Of a DNA stretch of 54,909 nt, positions 26,823 through 34,761 are shown in pieces (within the stretch, counting starts at the first letter, position 1; each line of letters begins with the position of its first letter). The notes under the pieces were generated by a model. That model was not told where the DNA came from. It saw only the letters and a program-made list of their open reading frames with translations, and ran no database searches. Made by a program: the position numbers and the translations under genes. Origin of the DNA: Clostridia bacterium (GTDB taxonomy: Bacteria; Bacillota; Clostridia; TANB77; CAG-508); the NCBI GenBank assembly GCA_022790575.1, contig JAAVXM010000046.1, positions 1-54,909 on the forward strand, written 5' to 3'.

Positions 26823-28490
26823 ATGAAAGGAATAGGAATAGGAGAAAGTGATTTTAAAGGTCTAATAATAAGGGATGACTACTTTATAGATAAAACGATG
26901 TATATAAAAGAGATAATTGATAATAAATCAAGAGTAGTATTAGTAACACGTCCAAGAAGATTCGGAAAAACATTAAATATGAGTATGTTAAGATATTACT
27001 TTGACTGTACGAAAAAAGATACAAAAGAGTTGTTTAAAGGCTTAAAAATAATGGAACAAGAAGAAAAATACACATCAAAACAAGGATATTATCCATGTAT
27101 ATACATGACATTAAAAGATGTAAGAGGAAGAGACTATAATCAGATGATGTTAGCACTTCAGACAGAACTAAACGAATTATTTATAGACCATGTAAACCTT
27201 TTACAAAGTGAAAAATTATTAGATGTAGAAAAAGAGATGTTTAGTACAATATTAAATTTAAAAGCAAATGAAGTAGAAATGAGAAATTCAATAAGGTTAT
27301 TATCAAAATTATTAAACAAAGAATATGGAAAGCCAGTAATGCTATTCTTAGACGAATATGATGTGCCATTACAAAATGCATATGTAAAGGACTTCTATGA
27401 AGAAACAATAGACTTTTTTAGAGATTTTTATGGAACAACATTTAAAGACAATCCATATTTAGAAAAGACAGTAATAACAGGAGTATCAAGGGTAGCAAAA
27501 GAAAGTATATTCAGTGGAGCAAATAACTTTAAAGTATTTACAGTATTAGATGATGAATTTAGTGATGATTTTGGAATAACAAGAGAAGAGATGAAAGAAT
27601 TAATAGAATATTTTGGAATACAAGAAGATAAAGAAGAAATAAAGAAGTGGTATGATGGATACACAATAGGAAACACAGAAGGAATATATAATCCATGGAG
27701 TGTACTAAATTATATAACAGACAGAAAATTGATACCATATTGGGTAAATACAAGTTCAAATGACTTAATAAAGCTAATATTAAAAAAATCAGCAACAGTA
27801 AAAGAAAAAATGGAAAGACTACTAAAAGATGAAGCAATAGAAGTAAAAGTAGACCAAGAAACAGTAATAGTAGGAATAGAAGAAAACGAAGAAAATATAT
27901 GGGGGCTATTAGTAGGAACAGGTTACTTAAAAGTAGTAGAAACAGTAAATCTAGCAGAAAGAGTATACAAAGTAAAGCTTCCGAACAAAGAAATAAGGGA
28001 ACTATTTAGGAGTATAGTACGAGATTGGTTTAGAGACAAAGTAATAGGAAATGACTTAAATAGTATATTAAAAGATTTGGTAACATTAAACATAAAAGAA
28101 TTCGAAAAGAAATTCAGAATATTAGTAATGCAAATGTTTAGTTATATGGATGTAGGAGAAAATACAGCAGAAAACTTTTATCATGCATTTGTATTAGGAA
28201 TGTTAGTAGCGTTAAAAGACAGCTACTATGTAAATTCAAATAGAGAATCAGGAATGGGAAGATATGACATAATGTTAGAACCAAAAGACAAAAATGGAAA
28301 TGCATTTATAATTGAATTTAAAGTACTAGAAGATTTAGAAGAAAAAACAATAGAAGAAACGGTAGAAAATGCAAAAAAACAAATAGAAGAAAAGAAATAT
28401 GAAGAGAACTTGAAAGAAAGAGGATATAGTAATATAACAAAGTTAGTTTTTGCATTTAATGGAAAAGAAGTAAAAATGGAAAACTATTAA
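26823..28490 (+). CDS. AAA-ATPase-like protein with C-terminal PD-(D/E)XK nuclease domain
   Basis: Matches the widespread gut-bacterial family of AAA-ATPase-like proteins joined to a PD-(D/E)XK domain (DUF1703). The N-terminus GIGIGESDFKGLIIRDDYFIDKT is typical; the modified Walker A is TRPRRFGKTL with the Lys at about residue 49, and Walker B is MLFLDEYDVP near 178. The C-terminal nuclease core reads GRYDIMLEP...FIIEFKVL (about residues 480-500). Members exist in many paralogues and are suspected of roles in defence or mobile DNA, but the function is unknown. It opens the accessory stretch 26823-31489. Confidence 0.88.
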   Translation: MKGIGIGESDFKGLIIRDDYFIDKTMYIKEIIDNKSRVVLVTRPRRFGKTLNMSMLRYYFDCTKKDTKELFKGLKIMEQEEKYTSKQGYYPCIYMTLKDVRGRDYNQMMLALQTELNELFIDHVNLLQSEKLLDVEKEMFSTILNLKANEVEMRNSIRLLSKLLNKEYGKPVMLFLDEYDVPLQNAYVKDFYEETIDFFRDFYGTTFKDNPYLEKTVITGVSRVAKESIFSGANNFKVFTVLDDEFSDDFGITREEMKELIEYFGIQEDKEEIKKWYDGYTIGNTEGIYNPWSVLNYITDRKLIPYWVNTSSNDLIKLILKKSATVKEKMERLLKDEAIEVKVDQETVIVGIEENEENIWGLLVGTGYLKVVETVNLAERVYKVKLPNKEIRELFRSIVRDWFRDKVIGNDLNSILKDLVTLNIKEFEKKFRILVMQMFSYMDVGENTAENFYHAFVLGMLVALKDSYYVNSNRESGMGRYDIMLEPKDKNGNAFIIEFKVLEDLEEKTIEETVENAKKQIEEKKYEENLKERGYSNITKLVFAFNGKEVKMENY

Positions 28491-28499
28491 GTAATTATT

Positions 28500-28525
28500 C
28501 CCTGGCTAAGCCAGGGACTTTTTAT
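28500..28525 (+). terminator. Terminator after the ATPase gene
   Basis: CCCTGGCT-A-AGCCAGGG palindrome at 28500-28516 followed shortly by a T-rich stretch. More GC-rich than other terminators in the window. Confidence 0.75.
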
Positions 28526-28530
28526 CTTAT

Positions 28531-28867
28531 GCCTTTAGGCTCTCTTACAAGCAGAGCCTAAAGGCTCATAGCTATTCCGACGCGTGCGTCTCTTATGACC
28601 TGTTAAACGGGTTTTTATATTCTTTATATTTTTTCTTATTTCCATCCTCTTTTGCCCGTGAAAAATTTTTTCCCTATATTTTTGCATGAACACTATATGA
28701 TATTTACAATTCCACTTTGTATGTGATAAACTAGACATTGTATCATATGTAGTGCTTTCATCTTTAGTTTTTTACTAAATATACTATTCATGATACGCAA
28801 CTCCCTTCATTTATTCTTATCAATTATGCGTCGAAACATATTGATATTATATCATGAAGGGAGTTGC
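28531..28867 (-). mobile_element. IS200/IS605-type element, internally deleted
   Basis: At one end a 13-bp inverted repeat GCCTTTAGGCTCT/AGAGCCTAAAGGC (28531-28565) forms the sort of hairpin seen at IS200/IS605 ends. At the other a 14-bp inverted repeat GCAACTCCCTTCAT/ATGAAGGGAGTTGC (28797-28810 and 28854-28867) with a 43-base loop lies upstream of the tnpA start, in the place of the transcription-blocking hairpin of IS200. The transposase between them is mostly missing, so the element can move only if a transposase acts in trans. Exact outer ends are not certain. Confidence 0.7.
28535..28738 (-). pseudogene. tnpA: Truncated IS200/IS605 transposase TnpA
   Basis: On the - strand the ATG at 28738 opens with MSSLSHTKWNCKYHIVF, the standard start of the Y1 transposase, and homology continues to about residue 35. 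The rest of the roughly 130-150-residue enzyme, including the HUH histidines and the catalytic Tyr, is gone; the frame then reads an unrelated Arg/Lys-rich tail (LTGHKRRTRRN) through the end hairpin. It is a deletion derivative, not a shadow of another gene. Confidence 0.8.
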
Positions 28868-28990
28868 TTTGCTACAAAGCTTAAGCCTATGTCCCTACTG
28901 GCATAGTCAGAAGCTTACAAACAGTCAAAATTAAAAGAACTATAAGTCACACTAATAGTTCTTTTAATATTAGCAGGCACAAGTATAGCA

Positions 28991-30598
28991 ATGTTAGTAG
29001 GAGAAAATGGAATAATAAGACAAGCAACACAAGCAAAAGAAAATAGTAAAGAAGCAGAAACAAGAGAAAAATTAGAATTAGTATTATCAAATGCGCAGGT
29101 AGAAAAGAAAACAAACATAGAATATAATGAAAACGAATTTTTAGATAATTTTATAACAAAAGAAATAGAGAAATCTGATATAAAAGGAGATGTTGCAATA
29201 GTTGATAAATACGCATATGAAATAGACAGAAGTATACCAAAAATAGGAAGATATTTAGGAAAAGCAGAAGAGTTGACATTTCCAGAAGTAGAAGCAACAG
29301 TAGAAGTAGCAGAAGATAGAAAAACAGCGTCAATAGCGATAAAAGCAAAAGAGAGAACAAAAGGAATAAACAAAATAGAAATATGGCAAGCAGGAGAAAA
29401 GTTAGATGAATTTACATATAATAATATAAAAGAAGAGATAACAAAAGAATATATAGCAAAACAAAATGGAAAATACACAATAAAAGTATATGCGAATTTA
29501 ATGAATAGTAAAATAGTTGAAGTAAAAGAGATAGTATCAGTAGCAAAATTTGAACCAAATGGGAATAGTGAATGGAAAAGGGAATACTCAGCAAAGATAA
29601 TGATAAAAGAGTCAGAGGACAAAGTAATAAGTGCAAAATATCAATGGGCAAGTAGTGTAGTAGAACCAAATGATGACACATTTATAGAAGAATTTAAAAA
29701 TGGAGATACAATAACCAAAAATGAAGTAACAGGTAAATATTACTTATGGACAATGTTAGAAACACAATCAGGTAAAAAAGTAAAGTGTAGAAGTGAAGCT
29801 TTTCATTTTGATAATGAAGAACCAAATGTAGAATTAACAACAACCCCAGAAACGGAAACGTCATTTACATTAACTGTAACAGCAACTGACGAACATAGTG
29901 GTGCAAGAACATGTGAATTTTATGTAGAAAATCAACTAGTAAAAACAAAAGAGATAGTAGAAGACACAATAAGCTATACATGGGTAGGAAATAGCATGAG
30001 TGAAAAAGAATGTTATGTGTTAGTAACAGATAATGTAGGAAATAAAATTAAAGTAACAAAAAAAGCAAGAACGAAATTATATACTTGGGAAAAATGGAAT
30101 ACAGTAGCAACAAAGCAATATAAAGAAGTTATTCAGCCACAGGATAAAGATATGTTTTTTGCAGAATGTGGAAATAGTACATACTTCTATTCAACATATA
30201 GTATAAATCAAGAAACAGGTACATTTATATTAGGTGGAGATAAAATTGGTTATCCTTCGCTACAAAATCCAGGTTATACAGTATCTGATGATGGAAAGAC
30301 TTTAACACAATATAGCATTGAAGCTTTTGATACTATTGGCAGTTCAATAAGGTTCAACAGAGAGCCAAACGCAGTAAAAGTTGCAAGTTCAAGATTTGGG
30401 AATAAAGCTATAAGAAAAGTAGCTGCATGTTATGATGATTATAGAGCCTATACCCGAAAGATAACACTTGAGCAGGAAGACTCAGTACTTATTAAGGGAG
30501 ATACATTAATAGAGAAAGTTACAAGTATAAACCCAAATGAATATCCAAATTCAGATATAAAAGATGGATTTTGGTATATATCAACTGAAATCCAATAA
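28991..30598 (+). CDS. Prepilin-like surface protein, 5'-truncated (copy B)
   Basis: The frame is open from 28946 (after an in-frame TAA at 28943) with ATG 28991 the first start. Upstream codons read VTLIVLLILAGTSIAMLVGEN, the pilin-like hydrophobic helix, but the leader and cleavage site are missing, as in copy A at 8725. The two proteins are closely similar to about residue 280 (shared phrases IGRYLGKA, EDRKTA, KGINKIEIWQ, KFEPNGNSEWK, HYLWTMLE or YYLWTMLE) and diverge after it, keeping YTWEKW and a C-terminal W-Y pair (DGFWYIS). The IS200 remnant ends 79 bases before the frame opens. Probably silent or decayed. Confidence 0.68.
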   Translation: MLVGENGIIRQATQAKENSKEAETREKLELVLSNAQVEKKTNIEYNENEFLDNFITKEIEKSDIKGDVAIVDKYAYEIDRSIPKIGRYLGKAEELTFPEVEATVEVAEDRKTASIAIKAKERTKGINKIEIWQAGEKLDEFTYNNIKEEITKEYIAKQNGKYTIKVYANLMNSKIVEVKEIVSVAKFEPNGNSEWKREYSAKIMIKESEDKVISAKYQWASSVVEPNDDTFIEEFKNGDTITKNEVTGKYYLWTMLETQSGKKVKCRSEAFHFDNEEPNVELTTTPETETSFTLTVTATDEHSGARTCEFYVENQLVKTKEIVEDTISYTWVGNSMSEKECYVLVTDNVGNKIKVTKKARTKLYTWEKWNTVATKQYKEVIQPQDKDMFFAECGNSTYFYSTYSINQETGTFILGGDKIGYPSLQNPGYTVSDDGKTLTQYSIEAFDTIGSSIRFNREPNAVKVASSRFGNKAIRKVAACYDDYRAYTRKITLEQEDSVLIKGDTLIEKVTSINPNEYPNSDIKDGFWYISTEIQ

Positions 30599-30657
30599 AA
30601 ATAAAATTTAATTCTTTTTTAACCAATTTGTGCCTTGAGAAAGGAATATGATTAAAT

Positions 30658-31335
30658 ATGAAAAAGAAAATAATAATGCTAAGTATTATAGTAATTTGTG
30701 CAAGTATAGTTTTGGGATTAGAGATTAATAAATACATACATAAAAAAGATAAAGGAAAACAGCCAATTATTACAGAGGATTCAACAAAGTTTGCAAAAGA
30801 ATATGTAGAAGTTACACAAGATAATGTGTTTATTTATGAAACACCAGAAAACATTATTAATCTCATAAAAAGTGGCACAGGTATAATTTACTTTGGATAT
30901 CCAGAATGTAAATGGTGTCAAGCTTATGTACAATATTTAAATGAAGTAGCAAAGGATGTAGGAATTCAAAGGATTTCTTATATAAATACAAGAGAACTAA
31001 AGGCTAATAATATAAATAAGTACTATGAAATAATAGAATTACTTAAAGAACATTTAACATATAATAATGGAGATAAACCAGTAATCTATGTACCAAATGT
31101 AACATTTGTTATTAATGGAAAAATAATAGCAAATGACAATAGTACAGCAACAGAAAATAGTGTAGATGAGCCAAAACAATATTGGGATGACAAAAAAGTG
31201 AATGAATTGAAACATAAGTTAAGAAAATATATAAAAAACGCTAGAACCCTTGAGTCTGTTTCTCCTACAGTAACTGATCTTATGTCACCACTAATCTGTT
31301 TAAAACCTGATTTTGAAATAAGGATTGCAAAATAA
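30658..31335 (+). CDS. Membrane-anchored thioredoxin-fold protein with odd C-terminus
   Basis: N-terminal membrane anchor (about residues 4-22) and a thioredoxin-like domain with the redox motif CKWC at residues 84-87 in YFGYPECKWCQAY, resembling bacteriocin-type thioredoxin-like proteins. PNVTFVINGK (about 145-154) supplies the cis-Pro region. The last 30 residues, from RTLESVSPTV onward, differ in composition from the rest and do not look like the end of a thioredoxin domain; the downstream DNA holds the tail of another broken gene, so a deletion or insertion junction near 31242 is likely. No good ribosome binding site is seen before ATG 30658 (AAGGAATATGATTAAAT upstream). Confidence 0.65.
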   Translation: MKKKIIMLSIIVICASIVLGLEINKYIHKKDKGKQPIITEDSTKFAKEYVEVTQDNVFIYETPENIINLIKSGTGIIYFGYPECKWCQAYVQYLNEVAKDVGIQRISYINTRELKANNINKYYEIIELLKEHLTYNNGDKPVIYVPNVTFVINGKIIANDNSTATENSVDEPKQYWDDKKVNELKHKLRKYIKNARTLESVSPTVTDLMSPLICLKPDFEIRIAK

Positions 31336-31369
31336 GAGAAATACAATGAGTTAAGCATATTGAGAGCTA

Positions 31370-31489
31370 ACACCATTAAAGAAGATAAATGACAATTATC
31401 CTAAATATATTTTAACATTAGATGATGACTTAGACGCTGATTTTGATGGAATAAAGAAAATAAATGTATTAGATTGGCTACTAGAATAA
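31370..31489 (+). pseudogene. C-terminal remnant of an ATP-binding (DUF4143-type) protein
   Basis: Without a start codon, the frame ending at TAA 31487-31489 reads DNYPKYILTLDDDLDADF then DGIKKINVLDWLLE, which closely resembles the conserved C-terminal phrase of the AAA/DUF4143 ATPases common in gut bacteria. Only about 35-40 residues remain. Its position right after the odd end of the thioredoxin-like gene suggests that a deletion removed the rest. Confidence 0.65.
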
Positions 31490-31523
31490 AACTTTACAAT
31501 GATAAAAATTATTAAAAATAAGC

Positions 31524-31552
31524 TTGACAAAACTAAAAAATAGGAGTAATAT
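31524..31552 (+). promoter_or_regulatory. Promoter of greA
   Basis: TTGACA (31524-31529), 17-base spacer, TAATAT (31547-31552). Near-consensus. The leader from about 31559 to the greA start at 31653 contains the GC-rich hairpin at 31581-31615. Confidence 0.75.
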
Positions 31553-31580
31553 AGTAAATACATAATCACTGAAAGAGAAG

Positions 31581-31626
31581 CATGGATAAAGCGGCGAAGG
31601 CCGCCTTTATCTATGCAAATAGATAA
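31581..31626 (+). promoter_or_regulatory. GC-rich hairpin and 14-codon leader frame ahead of greA
   Basis: CATGGATAAAGCGGC and GCCGCCTTTATCTATG form a stable stem with a GAAG loop (31581-31615), the most GC-rich hairpin of the window. The same bases encode a short frame from ATG 31582 to TAA 31626, [14 protein letters not shown], using GCG and GCC codons that are rare here. AGAGAAG lies a few bases upstream. It could be a leader peptide, a 5' stabilising hairpin or an attenuator; no T-run follows. Confidence 0.45.
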
Positions 31627-31652
31627 AAGTGAACAATAAGGGAGGCACGATT

Positions 31653-32129
31653 ATGGAAGAAAAAGAAGTAATATTAACACAAGAAGGGTATGACAACATA
31701 GAAAAAGAACTAGAATACTTAAGAACAGAAAAGAGAGCAGAAATAGCAGAAAGAATCAAAGTAGCATTAGGATTTGGAGACTTATCAGAAAACTCAGAAT
31801 ATGATGAAGCAAAAAATGCGCAAGCAGAAAACGAGACAAAGATAGCAGAATTAGAAAACAAGATAAGATACGCAAAAATAATTGATGAAAAAGACATAGA
31901 TACAAAAACAGTACAAATAGGAAACACAGTAAAATTATATGATGTAGAATTTGATGAAGAAATAGAATACACAATAGTAGGTTCAACAGAAGTAAACCTT
32001 GCAGAAAACAAAATATCAAATGAATCTCCAATAGGAATGGCGCTTTTAGGCTCAAAAAAAGGCGCAACAGTAGAAGTAGAAGCACCAGCAGGAATAATAA
32101 AATACGAAATAAGGTCAATAAAAAAATAA
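31653..32129 (+). CDS. greA: Transcription elongation factor GreA
   Basis: Rescues backtracked RNA polymerase by stimulating transcript cleavage. The N-terminal coiled coil with the acidic tip [13 protein letters not shown] (about residues 38-50) and the C-terminal FKBP-like domain ([21 protein letters not shown]) are both complete; 158 residues is the normal length. The frame is open from GTG 31629, but ATG 31653 with GGGAGG at 31640-31645 is the right start and gives the usual N-terminus ([15 protein letters not shown]). Confidence 0.96.
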   Translation: MEEKEVILTQEGYDNIEKELEYLRTEKRAEIAERIKVALGFGDLSENSEYDEAKNAQAENETKIAELENKIRYAKIIDEKDIDTKTVQIGNTVKLYDVEFDEEIEYTIVGSTEVNLAENKISNESPIGMALLGSKKGATVEVEAPAGIIKYEIRSIKK

Positions 32130-32159
32130 AGAATGTCAAAAATTTGTTTGACATTCTTT
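32128..32159 (+). terminator. Terminator hairpin after greA
   Basis: AAAGAATGTCAAA (32128-32140) and TTTGACATTCTTT (32147-32159) form a perfect 13-bp stem. The 3' arm carries the TTGACA of the lexA promoter. Confidence 0.75.
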
Positions 32160-32176
32160 ATTAGTTATGATATTAT
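32148..32176 (+). promoter_or_regulatory. Promoter of lexA inside the greA terminator
   Basis: TTGACA (32148-32153), 17-base spacer, TATTAT (32171-32176). I looked for a Gram-positive SOS box (GAAC-N4-GTTC type) around it and found none. Confidence 0.7.
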
Positions 32177-32205
32177 ATGGGCAAATAAAGATTGGAGTGA
32201 TAAAA

Positions 32206-32853
32206 ATGGGAACAAGAGCGGAAACAACTAAAAAAGAAAAAGCAATATTAAAATTCATAGAAAATCAAGTAAGAGAAAATGGATACCCACCATCAGTAAG
32301 AGAAATAGGAAAAGCAATAGGGCTAAGTTCGACAGCAACAGTACATGCATATTTAGCAAAACTAGAAAAGCAAGGATATATAAAAAAGGAAGACAAAAAA
32401 GGAAGGACACTAAAAGTAATTAAAGGTTGTGATGACAAGCCATTTGCAAATGCAGCAAAAGACTTTTATGTACAAAAAGAACTAGTAGATGTGCCAGTAA
32501 TTGGAAAGATAACAGCAGGACAACCAATACTTGCAGTAGAAAATGTAACAGACACATTCCCAATCCCAATAGACTTTGTTGGAAACAGTGAAAGTTTCAT
32601 GTTAACAGTAAGAGGAGAAAGTATGATAGAAGCAGGAATATTGGATGGGGATTATATATTAGTAAAAAAGCAAAATGATGCAAGAAATGGAGAAATCGTT
32701 GTTGCATTAATAGAAGATGAAGCAACAGTAAAAACATTTTATAAAGAAAAAGACCATATACGTTTACAACCAGAAAATCACACAATGGAGCCAATAATAG
32801 TACCAAATTGTCAAATTCTTGGAAAAGTTGCAGGAGTATTTAGAAAGATGTAA
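32206..32853 (+). CDS. lexA: SOS repressor LexA
   Basis: Transcriptional repressor of the SOS regulon that cleaves itself when RecA is active. A winged helix-turn-helix ([33 protein letters not shown], given in parts: [15 protein letters not shown] then [15 protein letters not shown]) occupies about residues 27-60. The cleavage site Ala-Gly is at residues 104-105 (ITAGQP), the catalytic Ser about 139 in GESMIEAGI, and the Lys about 176 in ATVKTF. All are intact. The upstream ATG at 32167 is in frame but inside the promoter, so ATG 32206 with GGAGTGA is used, giving 215 residues. Confidence 0.96.
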   Translation: MGTRAETTKKEKAILKFIENQVRENGYPPSVREIGKAIGLSSTATVHAYLAKLEKQGYIKKEDKKGRTLKVIKGCDDKPFANAAKDFYVQKELVDVPVIGKITAGQPILAVENVTDTFPIPIDFVGNSESFMLTVRGESMIEAGILDGDYILVKKQNDARNGEIVVALIEDEATVKTFYKEKDHIRLQPENHTMEPIIVPNCQILGKVAGVFRKM

Positions 32854-32870
32854 ATTTTTCTATGTAATAT

Positions 32871-32903
32871 AAAAAATAGCAAGAATGTTCTTGCTATTTT
32901 TTT
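32871..32903 (+). terminator. Terminator hairpin TAGCAAG/CTTGCTA, copy 3
   Basis: AAAAAATAGCAAGAA and TTCTTGCTATTTTTTT pair around a two-base centre. Same TAGCAAG/CTTGCTA core as at 4501 and 26742. Confidence 0.88.
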
Positions 32904-32919
32904 AACAGTATAATATAAT
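32891..32919 (+). promoter_or_regulatory. Promoter overlapping the terminator after lexA
   Basis: TTGCTA (32891-32896), 17-base spacer, TATAAT (32914-32919). The -35 box is again the hairpin's 3' arm. It drives the GH18 gene at 32952. Confidence 0.7.
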
Positions 32920-32951
32920 AATGTTGTAAAAGATAAAAAAAGGAGCAATAA

Positions 32952-34652
32952 ATGAAAGAGAAGAAGAAGAAAAAAGAAAATGTATTAAAAAGAATAATAA
33001 TAGTACTAATATTTTTGACAGTTGTAGCATTTGTTCTAATAAAGGCGCAAAACTATTTAATGGAAAACAATAGAGGAGAAGAAAGTTTAATATTAAATAA
33101 TAACAATATCACAGGAAAGTTAAAACATGAAGTAAAAGTTCAAGATGGAATAGTATATATATCAATGGACGATGTAAAAAACTTCTTTGACAAATACATC
33201 TATATAGAAGACGAAATAAATGAAATTGTAACAACATATGATAAAAAAATAGCAAGTATAGGGTTTGAAGTAAAGAAAATGACATTAAATGGTTCAACAA
33301 AGAAAACAAATGCTAGTGCCATAAAAGATGGAGATGTAGTATATTTACCTATATCAGAAATGTCAGATGTATATAATATGGAAATTGCAAATTTAGAAAA
33401 AAGCAAAACAATAATAATAGATTCATTAAATAGGGAACAAATAAAGGCATACACAAAATCAAAAATATCAGTAAAATGGAAAAAAGATATTTTATCAAGA
33501 ACAGTAGACAAGGTAGCAAAAGGTGGAATAGTTATAGCTATATCTAAAGATGAAGATGGGTGGACAAAAGTAAGAACAGAAGAAGGAAAAATAGGATATG
33601 TAAAAACAAAGAAATTAACGAATTTCACATCAGTAAGAGAAAACTGGACTGAAGATAAGCAAATTACAGGAAAAGTAAATATGTTTTGGGACTACTTTTC
33701 AAGATATGGACAAGCGCCAGATAGAACAGGACAAACTATAGAGGGAGTAAATGTTGTATCACCATCATTTTTCTATATAGACAAAAATGGAAAATTACAA
33801 GACCATGTTGGAAATTCAGGAACAGCATATATTCAATGGGCACATTCAAATGGATATAAAGTATGGCCAATGGTATCAAGTACAGAAGCATTATCAGGGG
33901 AAGAAGGAAGAAAAGTAGTTTCTGAGATATTAAACAGTTATACTAAGAGGCAAGAATTAATAGAAAACATAGTAGAAAAATGCGTACAATATGGAATTGA
34001 TGGAATAAACATGGACTTTGAAAACATGTATCAAAATGACAAAGACAAATATTCAAGATTCATTATAGAACTTGTGCCAAGAATGCAAGAAGTTGGAGTA
34101 GTAACATCAGTAGATGTAACAGCGCCAGATGGAGATGCGAACTGGTCACTATGTTTTGATAGAAATATATTAGGAGATGTAGCAGACTATCTAGTATTTA
34201 TGGCATATGACCAATATGGAGCATCAAGTGCAAAACCAGGGACAACAGCAGGTCTTAATTGGGTAGAAACGAGTTTAAAGAAAATAATTGATTATGATGT
34301 AGTAAAACCAGAAAAAATAATATTAGGAATGCCATTTTATACAAGAATGTGGACTATAGCAGCAGATGGAACAATTACAGGTAGAAGTACAGTCGATATG
34401 GTTGATATTAATAAATTAATACCAAACCAAGTTGAAAAACAATGGAATGACGAGTTAAAACAATATTATGTGGAATTTAAATCAGGTTCTGCAACAAAAA
34501 TGATGTGGATTGAAGATGGAGCATCAATAGCAGAAAAAGTAGCACTAGTAACCAAATACAATTTAGGTGGAACTTCTGGTTGGGAAAAAGATAGAGAAAC
34601 ATCAAATGTATGGTCAATAATTAAAGAAGAACTAGCTAAAAAAGCTGAATAA
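32952..34652 (+). CDS. Membrane-anchored GH18 glycoside hydrolase with SH3-like domain
   Basis: Probably cuts N-acetylglucosamine-containing glycans such as peptidoglycan, as spore and wall GH18 enzymes (YaaH/YdhD type) do. A basic start and signal anchor (about residues 14-32) are followed by a copper-amine-oxidase-N-like stalk domain (about 50-160), a bacterial SH3-like domain (about 170-225) and the GH18 barrel (about 235-560). The catalytic motif DGINMDFE lies at residues 350-357 with Glu 357 as acid. The later YDQYG and W near the end complete the active site. AAAAGGAGC site before the ATG. Confidence 0.9.
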   Translation: MKEKKKKKENVLKRIIIVLIFLTVVAFVLIKAQNYLMENNRGEESLILNNNNITGKLKHEVKVQDGIVYISMDDVKNFFDKYIYIEDEINEIVTTYDKKIASIGFEVKKMTLNGSTKKTNASAIKDGDVVYLPISEMSDVYNMEIANLEKSKTIIIDSLNREQIKAYTKSKISVKWKKDILSRTVDKVAKGGIVIAISKDEDGWTKVRTEEGKIGYVKTKKLTNFTSVRENWTEDKQITGKVNMFWDYFSRYGQAPDRTGQTIEGVNVVSPSFFYIDKNGKLQDHVGNSGTAYIQWAHSNGYKVWPMVSSTEALSGEEGRKVVSEILNSYTKRQELIENIVEKCVQYGIDGINMDFENMYQNDKDKYSRFIIELVPRMQEVGVVTSVDVTAPDGDANWSLCFDRNILGDVADYLVFMAYDQYGASSAKPGTTAGLNWVETSLKKIIDYDVVKPEKIILGMPFYTRMWTIAADGTITGRSTVDMVDINKLIPNQVEKQWNDELKQYYVEFKSGSATKMMWIEDGASIAEKVALVTKYNLGGTSGWEKDRETSNVWSIIKEELAKKAE

Positions 34653-34723
34653 ATAAAAGTGTTTGTAATAAATGGAGAAATTTTGTATATCTAAAATTTC
34701 CCAATATTGCAAACACTTTTATT
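34652..34723. terminator. Large two-tier terminator hairpin
   Basis: AATAAAAGTGTTTG (34652-34665) pairs with CAAACACTTTTATT (34710-34723); inside, GAAATTTT and AAAATTTC form a second stem. A and T runs at both ends make it usable in either direction. Confidence 0.75.
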
Positions 34724-34761
34724 AAATATTTAATCATATCTCAATTATATAGGAATATATA

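Noticed and set aside
28797..28867. 14-bp inverted repeat as a separate MITE
   Set aside because: It fits better as the upstream hairpin of the adjacent IS200-type remnant.
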